A stretch of 64,000 nucleotides of DNA from Leucobacter chromiiresistens. Its GTDB lineage: Bacteria > Actinomycetota > Actinomycetes > Actinomycetales > Microbacteriaceae. Where the stretch lies: positions 1,550,001 to 1,614,000 of the forward strand of contig NZ_FNKB01000001.1 in assembly GCF_900102345.1 (NCBI RefSeq), given 5' to 3'. Positions 51,151 through 58,871 of the stretch are shown here, piece by piece. A program made the position numbers and the translations under genes. Under the pieces are notes generated by a model, which was given only the letters and a program-made list of their open reading frames with translations, was not told the DNA's origin and did no database searches. Position 1 is the stretch's first letter. Every line of letters begins with the position of its first letter.

Positions 51151-51909
51151 GTGTCCACGACCCACAGCTTCGAGCCCGCGGTTCCCGTGCACACCTACCA
51201 GCGCATCGTCGACCAGATCGAGCAGGCGATCGTCTCGGGCGACATCCCGGTGGGATCGCAGCTCGCCAGCGAGCGCGACCTCATGGTGCAGTTCGGCGTG
51301 AGCCGGCCCACCGTGCGCGAGGCGCTCCGCATTCTGCAGAGCATGGGGCTCATCGAGTCGCGCCCCGGCACGCGGGGCGGCCCGGTGGTGCTCGCGCCGT
51401 CGTCGAAGCCGCTCTCCCGTTCGCTGCGCGCCCTGGTCGGCACCGACGCCCTCGACGTCTCCGCGCTCGTCGAGTACCGCGTCGTGCTCGAGGGCACGAC
51501 GAGCCGGCTCGCGGCCGTGCGGCACGACGACGAGCAACTGGCGCGCATGCGCGCGGCCATCGAGCAGATGGAGCGCGACGCCGAGGCCAACGCCGACTCG
51601 TTCGCCGCCGCCGACATCGAGTTCCACGAGGCGATCTGGGAGGCGAGCGGCAACGAGGTGCTGCGCCTCACCGGCGAGGCGGTGTCGGGGGTGCTGCGCG
51701 CCATCATCCGCCGCGACGTCGAGAACGAGCACCACGACAACCGGTTGAAGCTCGAATCGGCGGAGATCGACCGGAGTCTGTTCGTCGCGATCGAGCAGCG
51801 CGACGGCGCGCTCGCGAGCCGGATCGCGCGGCGCGCCGTCGCCGACCGCTTCGGGCTGCTCGTCGAGAGCGATCTCGACCGGCGGGCGCTCGCGGCGCTC
51901 GCCGAGTAG
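51151..51909 (+). CDS. GntR family regulator, FadR/FCD subfamily
   Basis: A 252-residue regulator. The N-terminal winged helix shows QLASERDLMVQFGVSRPTVREALRILQSMGLIESRPG (described in part), and the C-terminal FCD domain has the metal/ligand residues in DIEFHEAIWEASGN and related helices. GTG 51151 follows AGGAAGAGACCCAG; longer starts would extend beyond the family norm. FCD regulators usually repress catabolic genes until a carboxylic acid or similar ligand binds. It is divergent from the ABC importer, and its operator-like site recurs at 41.3 kb. Confidence 0.9.
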   Translation: MSTTHSFEPAVPVHTYQRIVDQIEQAIVSGDIPVGSQLASERDLMVQFGVSRPTVREALRILQSMGLIESRPGTRGGPVVLAPSSKPLSRSLRALVGTDALDVSALVEYRVVLEGTTSRLAAVRHDDEQLARMRAAIEQMERDAEANADSFAAADIEFHEAIWEASGNEVLRLTGEAVSGVLRAIIRRDVENEHHDNRLKLESAEIDRSLFVAIEQRDGALASRIARRAVADRFGLLVESDLDRRALAALAE

Positions 51910-51968
51910 CGCCCGGGAGTCGGGGAGCGGGAAGGGCCGCCCGCTGCAACGCGCCGCCCTCCCGCGCC

Positions 51969-53288
51969 TCAGCGGGCGCGGCGGCCCGAGACGCAGGCGA
52001 GGGCCGCGCTGAGCGCCGCCGCGGCGAGGGCGAACACGATCACCGCGTGCGCGAGGCCGAACTGCTCGGCGAGCGCGCCCAGCGCGATGACGGGCACCGC
52101 GCTGCCGAGGTAGGTGACCGTGTAGACCGCGCTCACCGTGGAGGCGTGCCGCAGCGGGTGCACCGCGGCGGTGGCCGCCGTGAACGCCGCCTGGAAGGCG
52201 ATGCCCTGACCCGCGCCGGCGACGGCGCTCGCGAGCACGAGGAACCACACGGCGCCGACGCCGCCCGCGGCGGCGATCCCGATGAGCGCGAGCGCGAGCG
52301 CGCTCAACCCGACCGGCATGCGCCAGCCGCCCGTGAGCGGCGCGAGCTGCACGAGCGCGGAGGCGGCGAGCGTGACGGCCGCGAGCGCGCCGATGGCGAC
52401 GCGCGAGTCGGTGCCGGCGATGGTCGCGAAGTGGGAGGGGGCGAGCGAGAGGCAGAAGCCGAAGACCATGAAGCTCAGGAACCCGGTGGCGGCGGCGATG
52501 CGGAATGCGCGCGCGGCGGCGGGGTCGTTGCGCTCGTGCGCTCCCGGGCCGTCGGGTCGGGGATCGGGCGCATCGGCGAGCGCGATCCCGGCGATCGGCG
52601 GCGCGCACTCGCCGTGCGGCGCGACGGCGATGATCACCGGTACGAGGGCCGCGAGCACGGTCGCGACGGCGAGGTACGGCGTCTGGAGCGGCGCGCCGAC
52701 CTGCGAGAGCAGCCCGCCCGCGAGGGGGCCGGCTGCGACACCGCCCGAGGTGGCGAGCAGCGTGAGCCGGCCGACGAGCGCGGGGCGGCCGGGCAGGAGC
52801 GCGCGCAGCGCCCCCGATCCGGTGCCCGTCGCGCACGCCACCGCGATGCCCTGCACGGCGCGGGCGACGCAGAACCAGCCGAGCGTCGGCGCGTAGGCGA
52901 GGGCCGCGGTGGCGAGCGCGGCGGCCGCGAGTGCTGCGATGAGCACGGTGCGGCGGTTGACCCGGTCGGCGATGCGCCGGAACAGGATCAGGCCCGCGAT
53001 GAGCGAGAGCACGTAGCTCGAGAACGCGATCGAGATGCCGAGCGATCCGGTGCCCAGCTGGGTTTCAAGCAGCGGGAACAGCGGGGTGCTGAGGTTCGCG
53101 CTGACGAGCAGTGCGAAGAGCGCCAGCGAGGTGAGCGCGACGCGGGCTCGGGGACGGTGCAGCACCGCGGTCGACGCCTCGGGGGCGCGTGCCGCGGGCG
53201 CGGGGGCCGCGGCGGCCGGTGCGCCGTGGAGGGGCGGGGTGCTCGGGGTGGTGAGCGGGTTCGCGGTCGCTGGTGCCGTCGCGCGCAT
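51969..53288 (-). CDS. MFS transporter (twelve helices)
   Basis: A 439-residue major facilitator with a long Ala/Pro-rich N-terminal tail (about 50 residues) and twelve membrane helices. The loop motif [20 protein letters not shown] lies between helices two and three. It resembles sugar-efflux or arabinose-efflux type exporters (AraJ/CynX-like). GAAGGAGCACGCC precedes the ATG. It is divergent from the Lrp gene that heads the ligase-ketosynthase cluster, so it may export the product of that cluster (inference). Confidence 0.82.
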   Translation of the reverse strand: MRATAPATANPLTTPSTPPLHGAPAAAAPAPAARAPEASTAVLHRPRARVALTSLALFALLVSANLSTPLFPLLETQLGTGSLGISIAFSSYVLSLIAGLILFRRIADRVNRRTVLIAALAAAALATAALAYAPTLGWFCVARAVQGIAVACATGTGSGALRALLPGRPALVGRLTLLATSGGVAAGPLAGGLLSQVGAPLQTPYLAVATVLAALVPVIIAVAPHGECAPPIAGIALADAPDPRPDGPGAHERNDPAAARAFRIAAATGFLSFMVFGFCLSLAPSHFATIAGTDSRVAIGALAAVTLAASALVQLAPLTGGWRMPVGLSALALALIGIAAAGGVGAVWFLVLASAVAGAGQGIAFQAAFTAATAAVHPLRHASTVSAVYTVTYLGSAVPVIALGALAEQFGLAHAVIVFALAAAALSAALACVSGRRAR

Positions 53289-53438
53289 GGCGTGCTCCTT
53301 CTTCGGGCGCAGGGGTGGCGCGTCCGATGGTTCAGCCCGCGGGGTGGTGCGGGCGGTGATCCGAGTGCGGCGGGGGTGTCCGCCGGCACGTGAATGAGTT
53401 CATCGTATCGCGTCGATCTGCGCAAGCGGCGTTCGAGA

Positions 53439-53459
53439 AATTGAGCGATATGATCAATT
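53439..53459. promoter_or_regulatory. Lrp-type inverted repeat over promoter
   Basis: AATTGA-N9-TCAATT in the gap between the MFS and lrp genes. A TATGAT box (53449-53454) lies inside it. The pattern resembles Lrp/AsnC operators and would allow self-control and control of the divergent MFS gene. Confidence 0.5.
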
Positions 53460-53492
53460 GCGAATGCAGTGACCCAGCAGAAAGTGGACATA

Positions 53493-53996
53493 ATGAGCGA
53501 ACTTGATGCGACCGATCGACGTATCCTGCTGCTGCTTGATCAGGATGCGCGGGTGCCGACCGCGATGATCGCGGCCAAGCTCGGTCTCGCGCGCGGCACC
53601 GTGCAGTCGCGGCTCGACAAGCTGAAGGGTGCGGGCGCGCTGCGTCTGCACAGCTCGCGGGTCACCCCCGCGGCGCTCGGCCGGCCGGTGGGTGCGAGCG
53701 TGCAGGTCGAACTCGACCAGCACCAGATCGGCGCCGCGGTGGCGGCACTCGCCGACATCCCCGAGGTGCTGGAGTGCTTCGCGCCCGCCGGCAGCACCGA
53801 TCTGCTGCTGCGCGTCGTCGCCCGCGACCCCGACGATCTGTACCGCGTGAGCGAGGAGATCCGACTCTGCCCGGGCATCACCCGCACGTCGACGAGCCTC
53901 TTCCTGCGCGAGGTGATCCCGTACCGCGTCACCGGGCTGCTCGCGCACGCTCAGGGCGAACGAGCGCTGAGGAACGGGCCGGGCGGTCGCGCGTAG
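53493..53996 (+). CDS. Lrp/AsnC family transcriptional regulator
   Basis: A 167-residue regulator. The HTH is at residues 3-50 (LDATDRRILLLLDQDARVPT, then MIAAKLGLARGTVQSRLDKL), followed by a RAM/AsnC ligand-binding domain with the VLECFAPAGSTDLLLRVVA segment. ATG 53493 gives the normal N-terminus; an ATG-less extension upstream is unlikely. It is divergent from an MFS transporter and ends nine bases before the acyl-CoA ligase start, although the ligase seems to have its own -10 box inside the end of this gene. Confidence 0.9.
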   Translation: MSELDATDRRILLLLDQDARVPTAMIAAKLGLARGTVQSRLDKLKGAGALRLHSSRVTPAALGRPVGASVQVELDQHQIGAAVAALADIPEVLECFAPAGSTDLLLRVVARDPDDLYRVSEEIRLCPGITRTSTSLFLREVIPYRVTGLLAHAQGERALRNGPGGRA

Positions 53997-53999
53997 ACT
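53994..53999 (+). promoter_or_regulatory. -10 element TAGACT, leaderless ligase start
   Basis: TAGACT overlaps the lrp stop codon (TAG, 53994-53996) and ends six bases before ATG 54006. Confidence 0.45.
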
Positions 54000-54005
54000 G
54001 GCCGC

Positions 54006-55574
54006 ATGCCCATCACGTCGGCGATCCTGCGCGTCGCGCAGCAGCATCCCGAGCGACTCGCGATCGCGGGGGAGGGGCGCGCACTGACCTACGCCGCACT
54101 CGTCGAGCAGTCGCGGCGCACGTTCGCCGTCGTCGATGAGCTGCACGCGCTGCACGCGCCGCTCGCGGCCCGCACCGGCGAGGCCCCCGGTGCAGCGCCC
54201 GAACCCGGCGCAGCACCCCGCCCCGCGCCCGAAACCGGCGGCATTCCGATCAGTGCTATCAGCGTCGACTCCGCGTTCGCGGCGGCGCGCTTCGTCGCGT
54301 CCCTCGCCGGCTTCCGGGCGGTCTCCGCGACGATCGATCCGCGGTGGCCGCTCGAGCATCGCGTGGGCGTGGTGCTGGCGACGGGGATCGGGCTGATCGT
54401 CTCCGATTCGGCGGATCTCGCGGCCGCGCTCGCCGAGCGCGACTGGGGCGGCACGATTCTGACCCTCGACGAGTTCGAGGATCGCGAGCGCCGCGCCCAT
54501 CCCGCTCCGCCGCCCGCCGCGCGGCCCGGCGACGAGGCGTTCCTGCTCCTGTTCTCCTCGGGCACGACGAGCCGCCCGAAGGCGTTCCTGAAGACGCGCC
54601 ACCAGTACCGGGAGAACGTGGCGGTGTCGAGCGCGCACCTCGAGCCGCTCCCCGGCGTCGTGACGCTCGCGCCGGGCCCCGTCTCGTACAGCCTGACGCT
54701 GTACGCCGTGATCGAGTGCCTCGCGACGGGAGGCAGCGTGCACGTGGCCGACGCGTTCGACCCGTTCGCCGTCGCGGGCCGCGTGCGCGACGCGGGAGTC
54801 ACGCGGGTGGTCGCGGTGCCGGCGGTGGTGCAGGCGCTGACCGACGCCGCCCGCCGCGACCCGGAGGCCTTCGCGCGGCTCGAACTCGTGGTGACCGGCG
54901 GAGCGAACCTGCCGGCGGCGATCCGCGACGGCCTCGCGCACGTGCTGCCGCGGGTGCGCCTCATCAGCTACTACGGCGCCGCCGAGATAGGGTTCATCGG
55001 CGACAGCCGCGGCGGCGACGGCACGACGATCTCGGTGTACCCCGGCATCGAGGTGAGTGTGCGCGACGCAGCCGGCGCGCCGGTGCGAGGCGGCGCAGCG
55101 GGCACGCTCTGGGTGCGGGCGGCCGCGTGCTCCGACGGCTATCTCGCGGGCACGGCCGACGAGTTGCTGCGCGGCGAGGACGGCTGGGCGACGGTGCACG
55201 ACCAGGCGCGCCTCGTCGACGGCGGGCTGGAGATGCTCGGCCGGGCCGGCGACATGGCGGTGACGGGCGGGCACAAGGTGTCGCTGCACGAGGTCGATCG
55301 GGCGTTCGCGGGCGCGCCCGGCATCGCGGCGGCGGTCGCCGTGGCGCTGCCGCACGACGCGCTCGGCAGCGTCGTCGCCCTCGTCGTGGAACCCGAGGCC
55401 GGAGCGGCGCCGGATCGCGAGGCGCTCGCCGCGCTCGCCGCCGAGCGCCTGGCGCCGCAGTTCGCGCCCCGCAGATGGTACGCGCTGCAGCCGCTGCCGC
55501 GCACGGTGGGCGGGAAGGTGCGCCGCGCGGAGGCCGCCGAGCGCGTGCTCGACGGATCGGCGGTGCGCCTGTGA
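54006..55574 (+). CDS. AMP-forming acyl-CoA synthetase/ligase
   Basis: A 522-residue adenylate-forming enzyme. The ATP-binding loop is LLFSSGTTSRPKAF, the YYGAAEIGFIG motif is the A5 region, GWATVHDQARL is A7, and GRAGDMAVTGGHKVS is A8. The catalytic Lys is in TVGGKVRRAE near the C-terminus. It activates a carboxylic acid to acyl-AMP and then to a CoA or carrier thioester. A Pro/Ala-rich insert near residues 58-78 (GEAPGAAPEPGAAPRPAPE) is unusual. It overlaps the ketosynthase gene by four bases, so its product probably feeds that enzyme. Confidence 0.87.
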   Translation: MPITSAILRVAQQHPERLAIAGEGRALTYAALVEQSRRTFAVVDELHALHAPLAARTGEAPGAAPEPGAAPRPAPETGGIPISAISVDSAFAAARFVASLAGFRAVSATIDPRWPLEHRVGVVLATGIGLIVSDSADLAAALAERDWGGTILTLDEFEDRERRAHPAPPPAARPGDEAFLLLFSSGTTSRPKAFLKTRHQYRENVAVSSAHLEPLPGVVTLAPGPVSYSLTLYAVIECLATGGSVHVADAFDPFAVAGRVRDAGVTRVVAVPAVVQALTDAARRDPEAFARLELVVTGGANLPAAIRDGLAHVLPRVRLISYYGAAEIGFIGDSRGGDGTTISVYPGIEVSVRDAAGAPVRGGAAGTLWVRAAACSDGYLAGTADELLRGEDGWATVHDQARLVDGGLEMLGRAGDMAVTGGHKVSLHEVDRAFAGAPGIAAAVAVALPHDALGSVVALVVEPEAGAAPDREALAALAAERLAPQFAPRRWYALQPLPRTVGGKVRRAEAAERVLDGSAVRL

Positions 55575-57007
55575 GCGCGCCGCAGGGGCGCCGCGTCGTC
55601 ATCACCGGCATGGGCGCCGTGACGCCGAGCGGCCTCGGCGTCGACGGGCTGTGGGACGCGGTGGTGCACGGGCGCAGCGCGATCCGGCGTCTCGAGGGGC
55701 CCGGCTTCGAAGCGCTGCCGGTGCGCATCGGCGGCCGCGTCGACGGGTTCTCGGCCGATGGGCTCGTGCCGCCCGGGCTCATGCGGCGCCTCAGCCCGGT
55801 GCAGCTGTGGGCGATCGCGGCTGCGGATGAGGCGCTGCGTCAGGCCGGCATCAGCGCCGGCGCGGCTGCGGGCGGCGCGGATGCGGCGGAGGGCGGCGCT
55901 GCTGCGGCTGAGGGCAGCGGCGACGCGCTCGCGGGCGGCTGGGCGTCTGCGTTCGCGGGCGATGCGGATCGCGCGGCGATCATCGCCGCCACCGGCTCCG
56001 GCCCGGTCGACGCCATGCAGGCCGCGACGCGCGCACTCGACGCCGGCGGCCCGCGGTCGGTTCCGCTGGCGCTCGCCGTGTACGGCGCCCCGGATGCGGC
56101 CGCGGCGATCCTCTCCCTGCGATACGGGGCCACGGGGCCCGCGCAGGGCGTGTCGGCGACGTGCGCGAGCGGTGCGATCGCGCTCGGCGAGGGCCTGCGC
56201 CGCATTCGACACGGCTACGCCGACGCGGTGCTCGTCGTCGGCATGGAGGATTGCCTCGGCCCGGTGAACCTCGCCTCGAACGCGAACCTGCGCGCGCTCG
56301 CCGCCGGATTCGAGGAGGCCCCGCAGCGGGCGAGCCGCCCGTTCGACCGCGCACGCACCGGGTTCGTCATGGCGCAGGGGGCGGCCGCGATCCTGCTCGA
56401 ATCGGCGGATCGCGCATCGGCGCGCGGCGCGGCCCCGCTCGCCGAGCTCGCGGGCTTCGGCGCGTCGAGCGACGCCCACCACGCGACGGCGCCGCACCCC
56501 GAGGGCCTCGGCGCGGCCCGCGCGGTCGCGCAGTGCCTCGCCGACGCGGGCGCGACGCCCGAGCACGTCGACCACGTGAGCCTGCACGGCACCGGCACGC
56601 CCGCGGGCGACGCCGCCGAACTCGCGGCGCTCGACCGGGCGCTCGGCGCCCGCGCGCGATCGATTCCCCTCACCGCGACCAAGTCGAGCACGGGGCACCT
56701 GCTCGGCGCTGCGGGCGTCGTGGAGGCGATCATCTCGGTCGAGGCGCTCCGAGCCCAGCGCATTCCGCCCACGCTCAACCTCGCCGACCCCGAGTTCCCC
56801 GAGTTCGATCTCGTGACGGGCAGGGCGCGGGCGGCGGCGCTGCGCACCGTGCTGTCGACCTCGTTCGGCTTCGGCGGGCACAACGGAGCGATTCTGCTGC
56901 GCCGAGCGGGCGAGGCGCCGCCCGAGGGCGGAGCCTCGATGGAGACGACGCACACCCCGATGCGGGCGAGCAGCACCTCGCCGGAGACGATGGAGGAGAC
57001 CCCGTGA
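55571..57007 (+). CDS. Beta-ketoacyl synthase, FabF-like
   Basis: A 478-residue condensing enzyme. The Cys-His-His triad is complete: Cys198 in SATCASGAIA, His339 in SLHGTGTPAGD, and His376 in KSSTGHLLGAAG. FGFGGHNGAILL ends the thiolase fold. It is longer than FabF (about 410) owing to an Ala/Gly-rich insert around residues 95-125 (GAAAGGADAAEGGAAAAEGS) and a C-terminal tail. No acyl carrier, malonyltransferase or reductase is adjacent, so this is not the housekeeping fab operon. It overlaps the ligase before and the acyl-CoA dehydrogenase after by GTGA. It may extend or join acyl chains in a small secondary pathway. Confidence 0.87.
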   Translation: MSAPQGRRVVITGMGAVTPSGLGVDGLWDAVVHGRSAIRRLEGPGFEALPVRIGGRVDGFSADGLVPPGLMRRLSPVQLWAIAAADEALRQAGISAGAAAGGADAAEGGAAAAEGSGDALAGGWASAFAGDADRAAIIAATGSGPVDAMQAATRALDAGGPRSVPLALAVYGAPDAAAAILSLRYGATGPAQGVSATCASGAIALGEGLRRIRHGYADAVLVVGMEDCLGPVNLASNANLRALAAGFEEAPQRASRPFDRARTGFVMAQGAAAILLESADRASARGAAPLAELAGFGASSDAHHATAPHPEGLGAARAVAQCLADAGATPEHVDHVSLHGTGTPAGDAAELAALDRALGARARSIPLTATKSSTGHLLGAAGVVEAIISVEALRAQRIPPTLNLADPEFPEFDLVTGRARAAALRTVLSTSFGFGGHNGAILLRRAGEAPPEGGASMETTHTPMRASSTSPETMEETP

Positions 57008-58179
57008 CCGATCGCGAGCGCGCGCATGCAGCTCTCGCCGAGCGCTACCTTCCCGACGACCTGATCGCGCGGTTCCGCGAGCGGGCCGCCGTCGTGGATC
57101 GCGAGAACCGCTTCTTCGACGAAGACCTGGCCGAGCTGCGCGAGCGCGGCTACCTGCAGCTCTTCGTGCCCGCCGAGTTCGGCGGACCCGGGCTGTCGCT
57201 GCACGAGGTGTCGCGTCTGCAGCAGCGCCTCGCGGGCGCCGCCCCCGGCACCGCGCTCGGCATCAACATGCACCTCATGTGCACCGGGGTGGTCGCCGCG
57301 ATGCTCGCGCGCGGGGACCGCTCGCTCGCGTACGTCTTCGAGGAGGCGGCCGCGGGCGAGATCTTCGCATTCGGCATCAGCGAGCCCGCGAACGACTGGG
57401 TGCTGCAGGGGTCGAACACGACGGCCGAGCCGCAGCCCGACGGCGGGTACCGGTTGACCGGCACCAAGATCTTCACCTCGCTCTCACCGGTGTGGACGCG
57501 GCTCATCGCGCACGGGCTCGACGCGAGCGACCCGGGCGCCCCGCAGCTGGTCTTCGGGTTCATCGAGCGCACCTCGCCGGGCATCGCGGTGTCGGATCAC
57601 TGGGACGTGCTCGGCATGCGGGCGTCGCAGAGCCGGGCGACCCGCCTCGACGGCGCCGTGATGCGCGCCGACCGGGTGGCGCGGCGCATCGCGCCCGGCC
57701 GCACGCCCGACCTGCTGACCTTCGCGATCACCGCCAACTTCCAGCTGCTCGTCGGGTCGGTCTACGCCGGCGTGGCGCGACGCGCACTCGAGGTCGCCGC
57801 GGAGGCGCTGCAGCAGCGGCGATCCGCGTCGCGAGACGCACGGCTCTCCGAGGTGCCCGAGTGGCGCACCCGTCTCGCCGACGCGCATCGCGAGTTCCTC
57901 GCGGTCCCGGCGCAGCTCGACGCGTACACGCGCGACTTCGACGACCTCGTGGATCACGGCTCGGGGTGGCCGATCCGGCTCGTCGCGTCGCGCATCGCGG
58001 CGGGCGAGGCGGCGCGGCGGGCTGCCGAGACGGCGCTCGCCTGCACCGGGGGCGCGGGCTTCGACAACGGGGGCGAGGCGGGCAGGCTCCTGCGCGATGC
58101 GACCGCGGGGCTCTTCCATCCGCCGAGCACGGACGCGTCGCGCCCGATGTTCGCCGCGGCGCTGCTCGACGAGCAGTAG
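57004..58179 (+). CDS. Acyl-CoA dehydrogenase family flavoprotein
   Basis: A 391-residue protein with the three-domain acyl-CoA dehydrogenase layout. The helical N-terminus has FVPAEFGGPGLSLHEV, the beta domain has AFGISEPANDW and GTKIFTSLSPVW, and WDVLGMRASQSRATRLDG closes the flavin site. A C-terminal helical domain has CTGGAGFDNGGEAGRLLRDA. The motif set is close to the FMN monooxygenase-like branch (DszC-related) as well as true dehydrogenases, so either unsaturation or oxidation of the condensed product is possible. It is the last gene of the three-gene overlapping chain. Confidence 0.82.
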   Translation: MTDRERAHAALAERYLPDDLIARFRERAAVVDRENRFFDEDLAELRERGYLQLFVPAEFGGPGLSLHEVSRLQQRLAGAAPGTALGINMHLMCTGVVAAMLARGDRSLAYVFEEAAAGEIFAFGISEPANDWVLQGSNTTAEPQPDGGYRLTGTKIFTSLSPVWTRLIAHGLDASDPGAPQLVFGFIERTSPGIAVSDHWDVLGMRASQSRATRLDGAVMRADRVARRIAPGRTPDLLTFAITANFQLLVGSVYAGVARRALEVAAEALQQRRSASRDARLSEVPEWRTRLADAHREFLAVPAQLDAYTRDFDDLVDHGSGWPIRLVASRIAAGEAARRAAETALACTGGAGFDNGGEAGRLLRDATAGLFHPPSTDASRPMFAAALLDEQ

Positions 58180-58286
58180 CGGGAAGCAGACGACCGGCGA
58201 CGCCCTTGTCGGCGGTCTCGGGCCACGATAGCCCGTGATTGCGGAGATGGGAAGAGGCGGGCATCGACGTCTGCGAAGATGATCGC

Positions 58287-58757
58287 ATGACTTCGCACGA
58301 CCCCTTGGCGCTCGAGCGCCAAGTCTGCTTCGCGCTCACCGTCGCCTCGCGCGGCATCGTGGCCGCGTACAAGCCGGTGCTCGATCCGATGGGCATCACC
58401 CACCCGCAGTACCTCGTGCTCCTCGCGCTCTGGGAGCACCGCTCGCTCGATCTGCGCACCCTCGCCGAGCTGCTGCACCAGGAGGCGTCGACGCTGTCGC
58501 CGCTGATCAAGCGCCTCGAGGCGCAGGGGCTCGCGCACCGCTCCCGCAGCATGACCGACGAGCGGCGTCTCGAGATCACCCTCACCGAGGCGGGGGAGGC
58601 GCTGCGATCGGAGGCCGAGCTGGTGCCGGCGCGGATGGCGGAGCGCCTCGGCATGCCGGCCTCCGAACTGCAGGAGCTGCACCGGTCGATGGTGCGTCTC
58701 ATCGAGGCGAGCCGCGCCTCGCTCGGCGCGGATGGCGGCAGCGAGTCGCACGGCTGA
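58287..58757 (+). CDS. MarR family regulator, OhrR-like
   Basis: A 156-residue winged-helix regulator with a Cys at residue 14 in LERQVCFAL, the position of the peroxide-sensing cysteine in OhrR. The conserved body is ITHPQYLVLLALWEH, then LLHQEASTLSPLIKRLEAQG and MTDERRLEITLTEAG. OhrR represses an organic hydroperoxide reductase, but no ohr gene is adjacent. ATG 58287 was chosen because it gives the family N-terminus; a weak GAAGAT box lies six bases before it. A perfect 20-bp palindrome lies inside the first codons and may be its own operator. Confidence 0.88.
   Translation: MTSHDPLALERQVCFALTVASRGIVAAYKPVLDPMGITHPQYLVLLALWEHRSLDLRTLAELLHQEASTLSPLIKRLEAQGLAHRSRSMTDERRLEITLTEAGEALRSEAELVPARMAERLGMPASELQELHRSMVRLIEASRASLGADGGSESHG
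58304..58323. promoter_or_regulatory. Perfect 20-bp palindrome in 5' coding end of marR
   Basis: CTTGGCGCTC followed by GAGCGCCAAG, 18 to 37 bases from the first base of the ATG. It covers codons 6-13 (PLALERQV region). The length and symmetry fit a MarR dimer site. Confidence 0.5.
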
Positions 58758-58823
58758 GGGGCCGATTCGACCGCCCGGGGCTCCCGGCCGGGCGGTCGAG
58801 TCTGGGCGCGCACCGCACCGAGA

Positions 58824-58832
58824 TGCTACCGT
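58824..58832 (+). promoter_or_regulatory. Extended -10 TGC-TACCGT of M23 peptidase gene
   Basis: Part of a 16-base stretch, ATGCTACCGTTGCCGG, identical to 15987-16002. Predicted leader to ATG 58872 is about 33 nt. Confidence 0.45.
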
Positions 58833-58871
58833 TGCCGGAGAACTGCGCATATTGCACGACTTGGGGGCAGA

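Noticed and set aside
55571..57007. Housekeeping fabF
   Set aside because: No acpP, fabD or fabH is near, and the protein has a long insert and overlaps a ligase and an acyl-CoA dehydrogenase.
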